Position numbers and translations under genes: made by a program. From contig NC_011898.1 in the NCBI RefSeq assembly GCF_000022065.1, positions 1,014,001-1,078,000 of the forward strand: 64,000 nt of DNA, written 5' to 3'. Positions within the stretch are counted from its first letter, which is position 1. Every line of letters starts with the position of its first letter. Under the pieces are notes generated by a model. The model did not search any database. It saw nothing but the letters and a program-made list of their open reading frames with translations, and had not been told where the DNA came from. Positions 30,407 to 38,935 of this stretch are shown in pieces. The DNA comes from Ruminiclostridium cellulolyticum H10 (lineage in GTDB: Bacteria > Bacillota > Clostridia > Acetivibrionales > DSM-1351).

Positions 30407-31698
30407 GAGAGGTCGTAGTAACTGGTATGGGTGCAGTTACGCCATTTGGGTTTGGAGTTGATGTCTTATGGAAGGCACTACTAAGTGGTGAAAATGCTAT
30501 TAGGTACTTAGATAGTAGAATTTATCAAGGAGATATCGTAAAGATAGGAGCTCCTCTTCCGGAATTAGACTTTAGACATAGTTTTATTCATGAAGACTAT
30601 TTTGAGATGGTAAAGAATGAAGATAACAATTTAAGGCTGTTTTTTTTGGCTGTATTAGAGGCAATTGGAAAATCGGGAATAGATCCTCGAAATTTGAATG
30701 ACACTGGTCGCATTGGGGTATTTATTGCAGATAGGTATAATAGCCCAATACAGTATTTAGATGATTTTGCTCCCCTACTTCTTAAAGCTAAGGATGACAA
30801 AAACCAAATTAATGAAAAGGTTTTCTTTTCACTTCTAGGAAATTACAACCAGTTGAAACACTATCGAAATTACAATACAAGTGAGAGTATTAATCATTTT
30901 GTATCCAGATTCTATAATATTGAGGGACCGCAATTAAGTATTGGAACAGCTTGTGCATCAAGTAATACAGCTATTGGTGAGGCAGTACATAAGATTATTA
31001 ATAATAAATTAGATATGGCCATTGTTGGAGGAGCATATAATTTGGACCTAAGTGCAATGATTGGCTTTTCTCGTATAGAAGCACTTACAACCAATCCTGA
31101 TCCGGATACTGCGTGTAGACCATTTGATTTAAATAGAAATGGTTTTGTAATGGGAGCAGGATGTGGCATTTTAGTCTTAGAATCTTTAGAATCAGCAAAA
31201 AATCGTAAATGTGACATACTTGCCAAGGTATTAGGGTTCGGAAGCTATACAGATGCTTATCGGTCGACAGATCCCGACCCGACAGCTACAGCAGCTACAA
31301 TGTCTATCCAGTCAGCGCTAAAAATGGCTAAGGTAGATATAAGTGAAATAGATTACATCAATGCACATGGTACTTCGACAAAAATGAATGATTACACAGA
31401 AACTATTGCCATTAAAAATGTATTTGGGGAATATGCAAAAAAAATTCCTGTATCGTCAACAAAGTCTATGATAGGACATTCGATTATGGCAGCTGCCGCC
31501 ATTGAAGCTATTATATGTATTAAAAGCATACAAGATAATGTAATTCATCCTACAAGAAATTATAAGCAGATGGATTTAAATATGGACTTGGATTATGTGC
31601 CAAATGAGCTAAGAGAAGCAAAGGTAAGAAAGGCTTTGTCTAACAGCTTTGGATTTGGTGGAATAAATACAAGTGTAGTGTTTTCTTCCGTGTCCTAA
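30403..31698 (+). CDS. second FabF-like beta-ketoacyl-ACP synthase
   Basis: 431 residues, translationally coupled (ATGA) to the Cys-less KS-like gene. Catalytic residues are intact: Cys184 (GTACASSN), His322 (NAHGTST) and a second His in SMIGHSIMAA. The C terminus has the canonical NSFGFGGINTSVVF motif. A third KS-family protein beside a KS/CLF pair also occurs in aryl-polyene clusters, where separate KSs may serve initiation or particular chain lengths. Whether this one starts chains, extends them at a later stage or forms its own dimer with the Cys-less protein cannot be read from the sequence. The family call is secure. Confidence 0.9.
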   Translation: MREVVVTGMGAVTPFGFGVDVLWKALLSGENAIRYLDSRIYQGDIVKIGAPLPELDFRHSFIHEDYFEMVKNEDNNLRLFFLAVLEAIGKSGIDPRNLNDTGRIGVFIADRYNSPIQYLDDFAPLLLKAKDDKNQINEKVFFSLLGNYNQLKHYRNYNTSESINHFVSRFYNIEGPQLSIGTACASSNTAIGEAVHKIINNKLDMAIVGGAYNLDLSAMIGFSRIEALTTNPDPDTACRPFDLNRNGFVMGAGCGILVLESLESAKNRKCDILAKVLGFGSYTDAYRSTDPDPTATAATMSIQSALKMAKVDISEIDYINAHGTSTKMNDYTETIAIKNVFGEYAKKIPVSSTKSMIGHSIMAAAAIEAIICIKSIQDNVIHPTRNYKQMDLNMDLDYVPNELREAKVRKALSNSFGFGGINTSVVFSSVS

Positions 31699-31725
31699 AA
31701 TCTTATATATGGAGGGATTATAGAA

Positions 31726-32712
31726 ATGAGTTTAAATAGTGAAAGCTTTAATGATTATTATTCTCATTTGAAAGATTATACGCAGATTGTTAAAAATGGA
31801 AACGATATTAGTCTAAGTATCTGCATTGATACAGTTAAGCATCAATATTTGTGTGATCATGTTTTCGGAGGTATGTGCTTTATTCCGGCAACAATGATTA
31901 TGGAATTGCTGATGGAAGCAGCACTATGGTATACACGTGAAATACTTAAAAAAGATGATTTTTTTCCGGTGGGCTTAGATGATATAAATATTGAACGTGC
32001 TCTGACTGTTGCTAAAGGAGAGGCAATTCAGGCTGTAATCAATTTTCAGAAGGTCGTTGATACAAATGGAGAAATTGCTGTTTATTTCATAATTAATTCA
32101 GAAAGAAAGTCTGCTACAGGAGAGAAGGTAGGGACAAGGATAAACACAACGGCTAAAGTAATTCTAGCTAAAGAGTATCCTGCTACTCCTTCAGTAGATT
32201 ATTCAGATGCATTTACAGAAAGATATAATATTCCCCAAGATGTATTCTATAGAGAGTACTTTCCTTCTTTGGGCTTTCTTTTTAATTCTTGTATAGGTAA
32301 AATTGCCTTTGATAGGGAGCAAAGAATATTCTGCGGAGTATACAATTGTAATAGTAAGGAAAAAGAGTTTATCAAAAACGATACATCAGCATTTTTATCG
32401 TCTCCGTTGGGAAACGATTCATGTCTACAATACGCTGTTTTTTTCTCAAGAATACTAGCTTTAAAGGGGAGACTTCCTATAGGTGGCAGGGAGTTGAGAA
32501 TGTTTAAAAAACACCCTGTCAATGGTGAAGTAAAAGTTTTCATAAAATGTATACACTTAGATGATGATATTATGATTTTTGATTTTTATTCATTCGATGA
32601 GACCTCACTTATTGCTTTAGGAAAGGAATTCAAGGTTAAAAAATCGCCATATCACAAAGAGTTGAGCAGGCAAGAATTTGAACTTATTATGAATTTGTAT
32701 AAGGAGGAATAG
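31726..32712 (+). CDS. stand-alone PKS-type dehydratase (double hotdog)
   Basis: 328 residues with the two signatures of polyketide dehydratases. His45 lies in DHVFGGMCFIP, an exact HxxxGxxxxP motif. Asp231 lies in SPLGNDSCLQ, matching the HPxxxDxxxQ motif apart from the first His. Two signatures spaced by about 185 residues match the two halves of a double-hotdog DH such as those inside modular PKSs, unlike the short FabZ/FabA type. It would dehydrate beta-hydroxyacyl-ACP to the 2-enoyl form. With KSs, an ACP and a ketoreductase but no enoyl reductase in the operon, a conjugated polyene is the expected chain. Start ATG 31726 follows a GGAGGG site. Direct evidence is motif-level; the pathway is inference. 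Confidence 0.8.
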   Translation: MSLNSESFNDYYSHLKDYTQIVKNGNDISLSICIDTVKHQYLCDHVFGGMCFIPATMIMELLMEAALWYTREILKKDDFFPVGLDDINIERALTVAKGEAIQAVINFQKVVDTNGEIAVYFIINSERKSATGEKVGTRINTTAKVILAKEYPATPSVDYSDAFTERYNIPQDVFYREYFPSLGFLFNSCIGKIAFDREQRIFCGVYNCNSKEKEFIKNDTSAFLSSPLGNDSCLQYAVFFSRILALKGRLPIGGRELRMFKKHPVNGEVKVFIKCIHLDDDIMIFDFYSFDETSLIALGKEFKVKKSPYHKELSRQEFELIMNLYKEE

Positions 32713-32713
32713 A

Positions 32714-33460
32714 ATGAATGACCTGCTATTTCTTAATGGTATGTATAAAGGAAAAGAGAGTTGGATTAAGCAAATACGGAGTAAAAAGCTGAAAGAAAAT
32801 TATAGGATGATATTTATGGATTATCCGGAATTTGGGACAACTGAAGTACATAAAGAATATATGCATGTAGTAATGGAAAATATATATTCTTTATTACAAA
32901 AACAAAATATAGAGAAGATAAATCTTATAGGCTATTCAATAGGAGGAGTTTTTGCATCATGGTTTGCTTCGTTGTATCCTGAAAAAATAAATTCGTTAGT
33001 ATTAATTAACTCAGGTTTCTATCTAAGTACATATATGAAGGTCATTATAAGGCAATCATTGAAGTTACTACAATCCGAAATAGATTTTTCGATGATTTAT
33101 CCATACATTTCTGTATGGAACTATTCAGAAGAATACCTTGAAAAGATTATCGAACTGCCTAATTATATTAACCCATATTATGATGGGTATAAGGTTAACA
33201 GGAATGTACTATCGGGACTTTTACATATTGCAGACAGGCTTGAAAATTACAAAGGGTGCATAGAGAAAATTAGATGTCCTGTACTAGTTATAGGTGCAGA
33301 AAATGATAGTGTACTTCCCTTCGAAAGACAGCTAAAACTTTTTAAGAATAGAAGTGGTTTTGAAGTTAAGATAGTATCGGGTTCTTCGCATTCAGCCATT
33401 TATGAAAACTCAAATGAGGTTAATGCATATATACAAGAATTTTTAGATAGGTATAACTGA
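32714..33460 (+). CDS. alpha/beta-hydrolase, possible thioesterase
   Basis: 248 residues, starting 1 base after the DH stop, with ATG preceded by AAGGAGG. A nucleophile elbow GYSIGG (Ser near residue 77), Asp in GAENDSVLP and His in GSSHSAIYE form a standard triad of the alpha/beta-hydrolase fold. The N terminus LLFLNGMYKG carries the first strand and oxyanion loop. In this operon it could release or edit acyl chains on the ACP, as a type II thioesterase would, or hydrolyse or cyclise the product. The fold is clear; the substrate is unknown. Confidence 0.75.
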   Translation: MNDLLFLNGMYKGKESWIKQIRSKKLKENYRMIFMDYPEFGTTEVHKEYMHVVMENIYSLLQKQNIEKINLIGYSIGGVFASWFASLYPEKINSLVLINSGFYLSTYMKVIIRQSLKLLQSEIDFSMIYPYISVWNYSEEYLEKIIELPNYINPYYDGYKVNRNVLSGLLHIADRLENYKGCIEKIRCPVLVIGAENDSVLPFERQLKLFKNRSGFEVKIVSGSSHSAIYENSNEVNAYIQEFLDRYN

Positions 33461-33480
33461 TATAAAGAAAGGATACTACT

Positions 33481-34050
33481 ATGAGCAATATTTTATTTTT
33501 CTATGTAGGTAACAGCTACAATGAAAAAAAATTTGATTTATTTAAAAGCCAGCATAATATTTATAGTTTTTTTGACAAACAAAATTGCTCTTCCCCAATT
33601 TTAAGTGATAAATTAGGGTTCACAGTGGATTACTCAAATCCTGATGAATTAAATCAATTAATATCAGAAATATCATCTATTGACCAAATTTTTGTTTTTT
33701 CAAAATTAACAAATTATAAGGAAAAGCTTGAAGAAATGCAGGAAATATTGGATAAGGTTTTTCTCATTTTAAAGGCAGTAACTTTTAAACTAATGTTACA
33801 GAAAAGAGGGAATGTTTGGTTAATGCATGAACAATATTTAGATACCAAGTGCTTATCTTCAGAACTTGGTGCTGGATTGAAATCCTTAATTCAAGTATTT
33901 GCAATGGAAATGTCGAAAAAAGGGATAAAAGCCAATTACATTATACTAAACAGTAATAAAGATAAGGCCAAAGACAAGTTGGAAAATATTATAGAATGGG
34001 GCGAAAGTGATTGTGTCTTTAATTTCACAGCTCAGCAATTAATTATTTAA
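33481..34050 (+). CDS. degenerate short-chain dehydrogenase-like protein
   Basis: 189 residues. The C-terminal half (QYLDTKCLSSELGAGLK followed by FAMEMSKKGIKANYIIL) resembles the SDR region around YxxxK and the strand after it. The N-terminal half lacks the TGxxxGIG cofactor motif and the NNAG motif that the next gene possesses. I therefore read it as a shortened, probably cofactor-free relative of FabG. It directly precedes an intact ketoreductase gene, so a structural partner role is possible. The similarity is faint and judged by eye; it could be an unrelated fold. It is well coupled in the operon (20 bases from the hydrolase, AAAGGA site before ATG 33481), so it is probably functional rather than a decayed gene. 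Confidence 0.55.
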   Translation: MSNILFFYVGNSYNEKKFDLFKSQHNIYSFFDKQNCSSPILSDKLGFTVDYSNPDELNQLISEISSIDQIFVFSKLTNYKEKLEEMQEILDKVFLILKAVTFKLMLQKRGNVWLMHEQYLDTKCLSSELGAGLKSLIQVFAMEMSKKGIKANYIILNSNKDKAKDKLENIIEWGESDCVFNFTAQQLII

Positions 34051-34064
34051 GGGAGGTTTAAATT

Positions 34065-34802
34065 GTGGATGAGAGGGTTGCACTTGTTACCGGAGGAACA
34101 AAGGGCATAGGAGCCGCAATATGCAAACAACTTGCTTTAGAAGGATATTTTGTATATATAAACTATCGGAGAGATACTCCTGAAAAAGATGACTTAATAA
34201 ATGAAATTAGGGCAACGGGTGGAAAAGCTAAGCTTATTTGCTTTGATGTAACTAATATTGATGAAATACAAATTGCTATAAACAGCATTGTGCATGAAAA
34301 AATAGATATCCTAGTAAATAATGCGGGGTTCTTACAGGATGATCTCATTTACAAGATTGAATTAAAAACTTGGCATACAGTTTTAAATACAAATTATTTT
34401 GGACCAGTAAGACTTTTTGAACTAATAAAAGAAAAGCTGCTTAAAGGTGAACGCCCTTCGGTTATTAATATAGGCAGTATTTCAGGAATCAAGCCTCGAG
34501 CGGGTCAAGCTGCTTATGCAGTTTCCAAATCTATGATTATTGAATGGACAAACGTAATGGCAAATACTTACACTAATAAAATTAACTTTTATTGTGTATC
34601 TCCCGGTCCTGTAAAGACACAAATGATTATCCAAACAAAATGGGGAAAGGATCCTAATGCAACAAAACGCATACCTTTAGGGCGTTTTACTGAGCCTGAG
34701 GAGATAGCAAAAATTGTACATTTATTAGACAAAAATAATTTTATACTAAGTGGACAAAACATTGTTTACGATGGCGGTTTTATCAATACTATAATGGAGT
34801 AA
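34065..34802 (+). CDS. FabG-like 3-ketoacyl-ACP reductase (SDR)
   Basis: 245 residues, typical for FabG. Motifs: TGGTKGIG cofactor loop near residue 9, NNAG, Ser in GSISGIKP and YAVSK with the catalytic Tyr and Lys. The C terminus has the SPGPVKT and LSGQNIVYDGG patterns of the family. The start is GTG at 34065, with GGGAGG at 34051-34056; no in-frame ATG is better placed. It should reduce beta-ketoacyl-ACP with NADPH, supplying the hydroxyacyl substrate for the stand-alone dehydratase two genes upstream of the degenerate SDR. A housekeeping role in fatty acid synthesis is less likely given its place inside this operon. Confidence 0.9.
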   Translation: MDERVALVTGGTKGIGAAICKQLALEGYFVYINYRRDTPEKDDLINEIRATGGKAKLICFDVTNIDEIQIAINSIVHEKIDILVNNAGFLQDDLIYKIELKTWHTVLNTNYFGPVRLFELIKEKLLKGERPSVINIGSISGIKPRAGQAAYAVSKSMIIEWTNVMANTYTNKINFYCVSPGPVKTQMIIQTKWGKDPNATKRIPLGRFTEPEEIAKIVHLLDKNNFILSGQNIVYDGGFINTIME

Positions 34803-34846
34803 TATAAAAATATTATATGCTAACGAACAGAAAGTGAGGGGTAACA

Positions 34847-36178
34847 ATGTATGAGATTGATGATGAAGAGTTTTGGAAAATTTATGAAACTAAAAGCTAC
34901 TTGGATATTTTCTACATTAGAAACAAAGTATGGAGAAGTTTAATTCCTGCGCGTCCTCCAATTGGTTCAAGAAATGAAATGATGCAAAAAGAAAATCACT
35001 TTCCAAATAATAAAAACATGCTTTATTTTAACATTCCATTCTGTGCTTCAAGATGTAGCTTTTGTCTTTATTACACAAAGATTTATGAAAGAGAACTTGT
35101 TGATAGGTATTTAGATGCATTGGAAAAAGAGGTAGAAGCTATAAGCAATACTAAATATGTTAAGTCTACGAGGTTTGAGTGTGTCTATTTTGGTGGAGGA
35201 ACTCCTTCCTTGCTTAATGAGAAGCAAATTGACAGAGTAGCAAATATAGTATTTAAGAATTTTCAAGTTACTGATGAACTCGAGATTTCTTTTGAAGCAA
35301 ATCCTTCATCATTAAGTTTAGATAAAGTCATGGCATTAAAAAGAAATAATTTCAATAGAATTAGTTTAGGTATCCAGTCTTTTAATGATAAATATCTTAA
35401 GCAGATGAATTGCAGACATAATTCTAAAGAAGCAAAAGAAGTTATTAATATGCTTTTAGAAAAAGGTTTTAATGTTAACATAGATTTAATCTATGGATTT
35501 CAAGGACAAACAGAAGAAGAACTCCAGATGGATCTTGAAGAAATTTTAAATTTTAAAAATCTCCATCACATAAGTATTTTCCCATTACGACTTGTGACAC
35601 AGACCCCACTTTACAATAAATTAGAGAAACAGCAAGAGCTTAATATTCAAGCACACCAAAATAAAATAGTCAAATATCATGAATGCATAGATAGCTTCTT
35701 CAAAAATAATAGTTATATTTCTGAAGAAGAATCTGTTCATTATTACAAGCGGGGATTCCACCCACATAGATACCAATCCCTTGATGGAAGAATTATTGGT
35801 TTTGGTTCAGGTGCAGGAACTTTGCTTGATAATGTTGAAAGCGGAAATAAATTTGACGTAAATGACTATATTGAAGCAATTAATTCTAAAAATAGTGCTG
35901 CATTTGCAGACTCTGTTATAACAGATGAGCAAATGTATGAGAGGTACATATTATATAGATTGCTATACATGAATAGATCTTTACCTGATTTAAAGGGAAT
36001 AATTGAAAAGCGGTTTTCAGAATTTTATGGAATTGATATAGGCGACAGATATGAAAAAGTGATAGGTCATTTGCTTGCCAAAAAGCTTATAGTGTTAGAT
36101 GGTCAACGTGTTATTTTTACAGACAAATTTTTAAATATTTTAAAAAACTTCAGATTTGGAACACCAAGTGTTATATAG
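34847..36178 (+). CDS. HemN-like radical SAM protein
   Basis: 443 residues. The radical SAM cluster motif CxxxCxxC is at Cys66, Cys70 and Cys73, followed by GGGTP at 116-120 and later family motifs (ISLGIQSFND, LIYGFQGQT). The C-terminal third resembles the HemN_C domain. The fourth Cys found in true coproporphyrinogen dehydrogenase HemN is absent, and no heme biosynthesis gene lies nearby. HemN-like proteins in biosynthetic clusters act as radical SAM methylases or cyclopropanases (Jaw5 in jawsamycin, NosN and C10P/YtkT are known examples). Its position between the ketoreductase and the FabH-like gene suggests it modifies the polyketide, perhaps at its double bonds. The family is certain; the reaction is inference. 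Confidence 0.85.
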   Translation: MYEIDDEEFWKIYETKSYLDIFYIRNKVWRSLIPARPPIGSRNEMMQKENHFPNNKNMLYFNIPFCASRCSFCLYYTKIYERELVDRYLDALEKEVEAISNTKYVKSTRFECVYFGGGTPSLLNEKQIDRVANIVFKNFQVTDELEISFEANPSSLSLDKVMALKRNNFNRISLGIQSFNDKYLKQMNCRHNSKEAKEVINMLLEKGFNVNIDLIYGFQGQTEEELQMDLEEILNFKNLHHISIFPLRLVTQTPLYNKLEKQQELNIQAHQNKIVKYHECIDSFFKNNSYISEEESVHYYKRGFHPHRYQSLDGRIIGFGSGAGTLLDNVESGNKFDVNDYIEAINSKNSAAFADSVITDEQMYERYILYRLLYMNRSLPDLKGIIEKRFSEFYGIDIGDRYEKVIGHLLAKKLIVLDGQRVIFTDKFLNILKNFRFGTPSVI

Positions 36179-36189
36179 GAGAGTTAATT

Positions 36190-37236
36190 ATGGATGGTTT
36201 TTATAGTAGTTTTAAGGATATTTATATGTCAGTACCAGAAATAAGTCTACCTAATGAAGTTATTGATAATGAAGAGGTTATTCAAAGGGTAAAGAATAAT
36301 TTTAAAGGTACAGATGAAGAATTTATTAAAATTAAAAGAGGGTTAGAAAAATCCTTTTATTTTTCTGGCAGCAATACCCGATATTCAGAAGAGTCTGGAG
36401 AAGAAAAGATAGGTATTAATGCAGCAGAAACAGCTAAAAATTTATTAAATAAGATGAATATTTCTCCAAATGAAGTAGACATGGTTATATATGGGAGTGT
36501 TACTAGACCATACTTAGAACCTTCTGTTGCAGCGGAAGTGGCATCTAGATTAGGAGTAAAAAATGCTCATGTTTTTGATGTTAACTGTGCATGTTCTTCA
36601 CTTCTGCAAGCAATATATACGGGAGCGGTTTTCTTAAATTCTCATAAAGAATTGAATTACGTTGTTTGCTGTGCATGTGAGTATCCAATGAGTGCTGTAG
36701 ATTATAATATACAATCTATGAAAGAACTCCTTTTAAAGTCAAGTGCTTTTTCTCTTGGTTCAGCTAGTGCGGCTGTAATTTTAGCAAGAAAGCCCTTTAA
36801 GAATAATGGGTTTAGGTTACATAGTTTTAGAAATAGAACATATACAGATATATGGGATGCTTCTATAACGCCATTGGTAGGTAGCATAGAAACAAATAGT
36901 TTAGTAATAGAAGATGCTATACATGAAATACTGCCAGAGGAAATATATGGACATGTAAAATTTTTAAATTGGAAAATAGAGGACTTAAAACAATTAATTT
37001 TCCATCAGCCAGGAGATTTCTTTATACGATGGGTTATTAATAATTTTCCAGAAGTAAACGAGGAAAAAATATTAAAAGTGCACCAGTATTATGGATATAC
37101 AGCAAGTACAAGTGTATTGCTGGCTCTTGATCATTATATCCAAAATAATACATTAGATAATGGAGATAAAATGCTATTAGTCGTTCCAGGAGCAGGATTA
37201 TCAATTTTAGCGGCAGGAGTAAGTTGGGAAGGGTGA
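36190..37236 (+). CDS. FabH-like (KAS III) protein with altered catalytic Asn
   Basis: 348 residues with the KAS III layout. The nucleophile is Cys135 (DVNCACSSL) and the His is His272 (FHQPGDF). The third catalytic position, normally Asn in the YGNTSAAS motif, reads YGYTAST, with Tyr303. True FabH needs the Asn for decarboxylative condensation; relatives with a changed third residue (CerJ-type) transfer acyl groups to O or N nucleophiles instead. Here it could prime the ACP, transfer an acyl group from the ACP to another molecule, or initiate with an unusual mechanism. It starts 11 bases after the radical SAM stop, with AGGAGAG upstream. Confidence 0.8.
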   Translation: MDGFYSSFKDIYMSVPEISLPNEVIDNEEVIQRVKNNFKGTDEEFIKIKRGLEKSFYFSGSNTRYSEESGEEKIGINAAETAKNLLNKMNISPNEVDMVIYGSVTRPYLEPSVAAEVASRLGVKNAHVFDVNCACSSLLQAIYTGAVFLNSHKELNYVVCCACEYPMSAVDYNIQSMKELLLKSSAFSLGSASAAVILARKPFKNNGFRLHSFRNRTYTDIWDASITPLVGSIETNSLVIEDAIHEILPEEIYGHVKFLNWKIEDLKQLIFHQPGDFFIRWVINNFPEVNEEKILKVHQYYGYTASTSVLLALDHYIQNNTLDNGDKMLLVVPGAGLSILAAGVSWEG

Positions 37237-37243
37237 TATCCTT

Positions 37244-38935
37244 ATGATAGATATACTTAAGGTGTTAGTAAATAACATTAATGTAGAGCTTTTTGATAAA
37301 TCAAAAAAAAATATTCTATTTGAAATAAAAGATAATAGTCATACTTTTCAATATTGGTTAAGATTTAAAGATCAGATAGAAATATATGAAGGAATCCCCA
37401 GTAATGCAGATATTATCATTAAAGGAGAAAAAGAGGTTTTCAAATCTATAGCAAATGGAGATATAACCTACCCTAGCTTTCTGATTCAAAATTTGTTGAC
37501 TATTGAGGGTAATGGTGATGCATTTAGTTTTGTAAAAAAACTATTTAAACCTTCAAATGCTATAGATATTTGGTCTGCTAAAAAAATAATAGAAACACAA
37601 AATGAATTGTTAAAAACAGAGGAAATGACAAGAAATGAAATTATTAAAATGCAAAGGGAAAAACTAGATAAGCTTATTAGGTATGCCATTGGAAACAGCG
37701 ATTTTTATAGAAATCTCTATAAAGATATTGACCTAGATAACTATACTTTAGAGTCTCTTCCAGTAATAAATAAGAAGATGGTTATGCAGAACTTTGATAA
37801 AATAATCACTGATAAACGATTGAAACTTGAAGAGATTTATCCATATATCTATGACACTAATTCAGAAGAAAAGTTCTATAAGGATGAATTTATTGCCACT
37901 ACATCTTCAGCAACTACAGGTATTCCTGGTGTATTTGTATATAATAAAGATTCATGGTTACTTAGTATTTTAAGTCAGCATAGAAGTAGTAGGCAACGTA
38001 TGAAGAATAGAACTGTCATTCCCAAAATGGCACTAGTCAGTACTACTAGTATCACAGCATCATCACACAATTCTGTGAGGCTCTATCCGACGCATATAAT
38101 GCAAACAAAAACTTTTTCAATGATAGATTCAATAGAAGATATTGTTTCAGGTTTAAATGAATACCAGCCTCATATTTTAACGGGATATCCCACTGCATTA
38201 TATTCTTTAGCATTGGAACAACAGTCTGGTAAACTGAATATTCGCCCATGGTGGATAAATACATTTGGAGAGCAGCTAGGCTATATGAGAACCACGATAG
38301 AAAAAGCATTTGGTTCAGAGATATTTGATACATATCAAACAACTGAAACTATGAATATAGCATGGGAATGTGAACAACATCAAGGCTTGCATATAAATTC
38401 TGATCTTGTAATTATAGAATCTGTTGACAAAGACAATAAACCTGTGAAGGATGGAGAAATTGGGGAAAAAGTATTAGTAACAAATTTGTTCAATTATACT
38501 CAACCTCTTATAAGGTACGAGCTTTATGATATCATAAGTTTAAGTAAGAAAGAATGCTTGTGTGGTAGTCCATTTCCTGTCATTGAACGTCTGGAAGGCC
38601 GTGTTGAAGACTTCCTGACTTTATTATCCGGAGAGAGAATTATTAAGTTAAATCCACTTACAGTTGCTGCAATAATGAATGAGATCAGAGGGGTAAATAT
38701 GTGGCAGTTTGTGCAAAGTGATTTTAAGCATGTTTTAATAAATATTGTTACAGTTGAGCCCCAATATGCTGATTTATTTAAGGAATGCTTTATTAATAAG
38801 GTTTTAAAACCAAATAATATAGATGAAGGCACTATTGTTGAAATCAAAAACGTGAGTAGCATTAAGCCTATAAATAGTTCTGGCAAGATACAGAGTTTTA
38901 TTAATTACATTAATCGGGAAGGAGTTAAAGTATGA
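37244..38935 (+). CDS. SCP2-like domain fused to PaaK-like adenylate-forming ligase
   Basis: 563 residues. Residues ~1-105 match the pattern of SCP2 sterol-carrier domains (ADIIIKGEKEVFKSIANGD, then LTIEGNGDAFSFVKKLF), a fold with a hydrophobic tunnel for acyl chains. From ~125 on, the protein resembles phenylacetate-CoA ligase (PaaK): phosphate loop TSSATTGIPG near 216-226, YQTTET in the adenylate motif region, and a PaaK-type C-terminal domain. It would activate a carboxylic acid as an adenylate and load it on CoA or the ACP; the SCP2 part may present a hydrophobic acid. It is a candidate for supplying an aryl or fatty acyl starter unit. The fusion is visible in a single unbroken frame. Substrate unknown. 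Confidence 0.8.
   Translation: MIDILKVLVNNINVELFDKSKKNILFEIKDNSHTFQYWLRFKDQIEIYEGIPSNADIIIKGEKEVFKSIANGDITYPSFLIQNLLTIEGNGDAFSFVKKLFKPSNAIDIWSAKKIIETQNELLKTEEMTRNEIIKMQREKLDKLIRYAIGNSDFYRNLYKDIDLDNYTLESLPVINKKMVMQNFDKIITDKRLKLEEIYPYIYDTNSEEKFYKDEFIATTSSATTGIPGVFVYNKDSWLLSILSQHRSSRQRMKNRTVIPKMALVSTTSITASSHNSVRLYPTHIMQTKTFSMIDSIEDIVSGLNEYQPHILTGYPTALYSLALEQQSGKLNIRPWWINTFGEQLGYMRTTIEKAFGSEIFDTYQTTETMNIAWECEQHQGLHINSDLVIIESVDKDNKPVKDGEIGEKVLVTNLFNYTQPLIRYELYDIISLSKKECLCGSPFPVIERLEGRVEDFLTLLSGERIIKLNPLTVAAIMNEIRGVNMWQFVQSDFKHVLINIVTVEPQYADLFKECFINKVLKPNNIDEGTIVEIKNVSSIKPINSSGKIQSFINYINREGVKV

Noticed and set aside
34847-36178. Housekeeping coproporphyrinogen III dehydrogenase (hemN) call
   Set aside because: No heme genes nearby, the fourth Cys of HemN is missing, and it sits in the middle of the polyketide operon.
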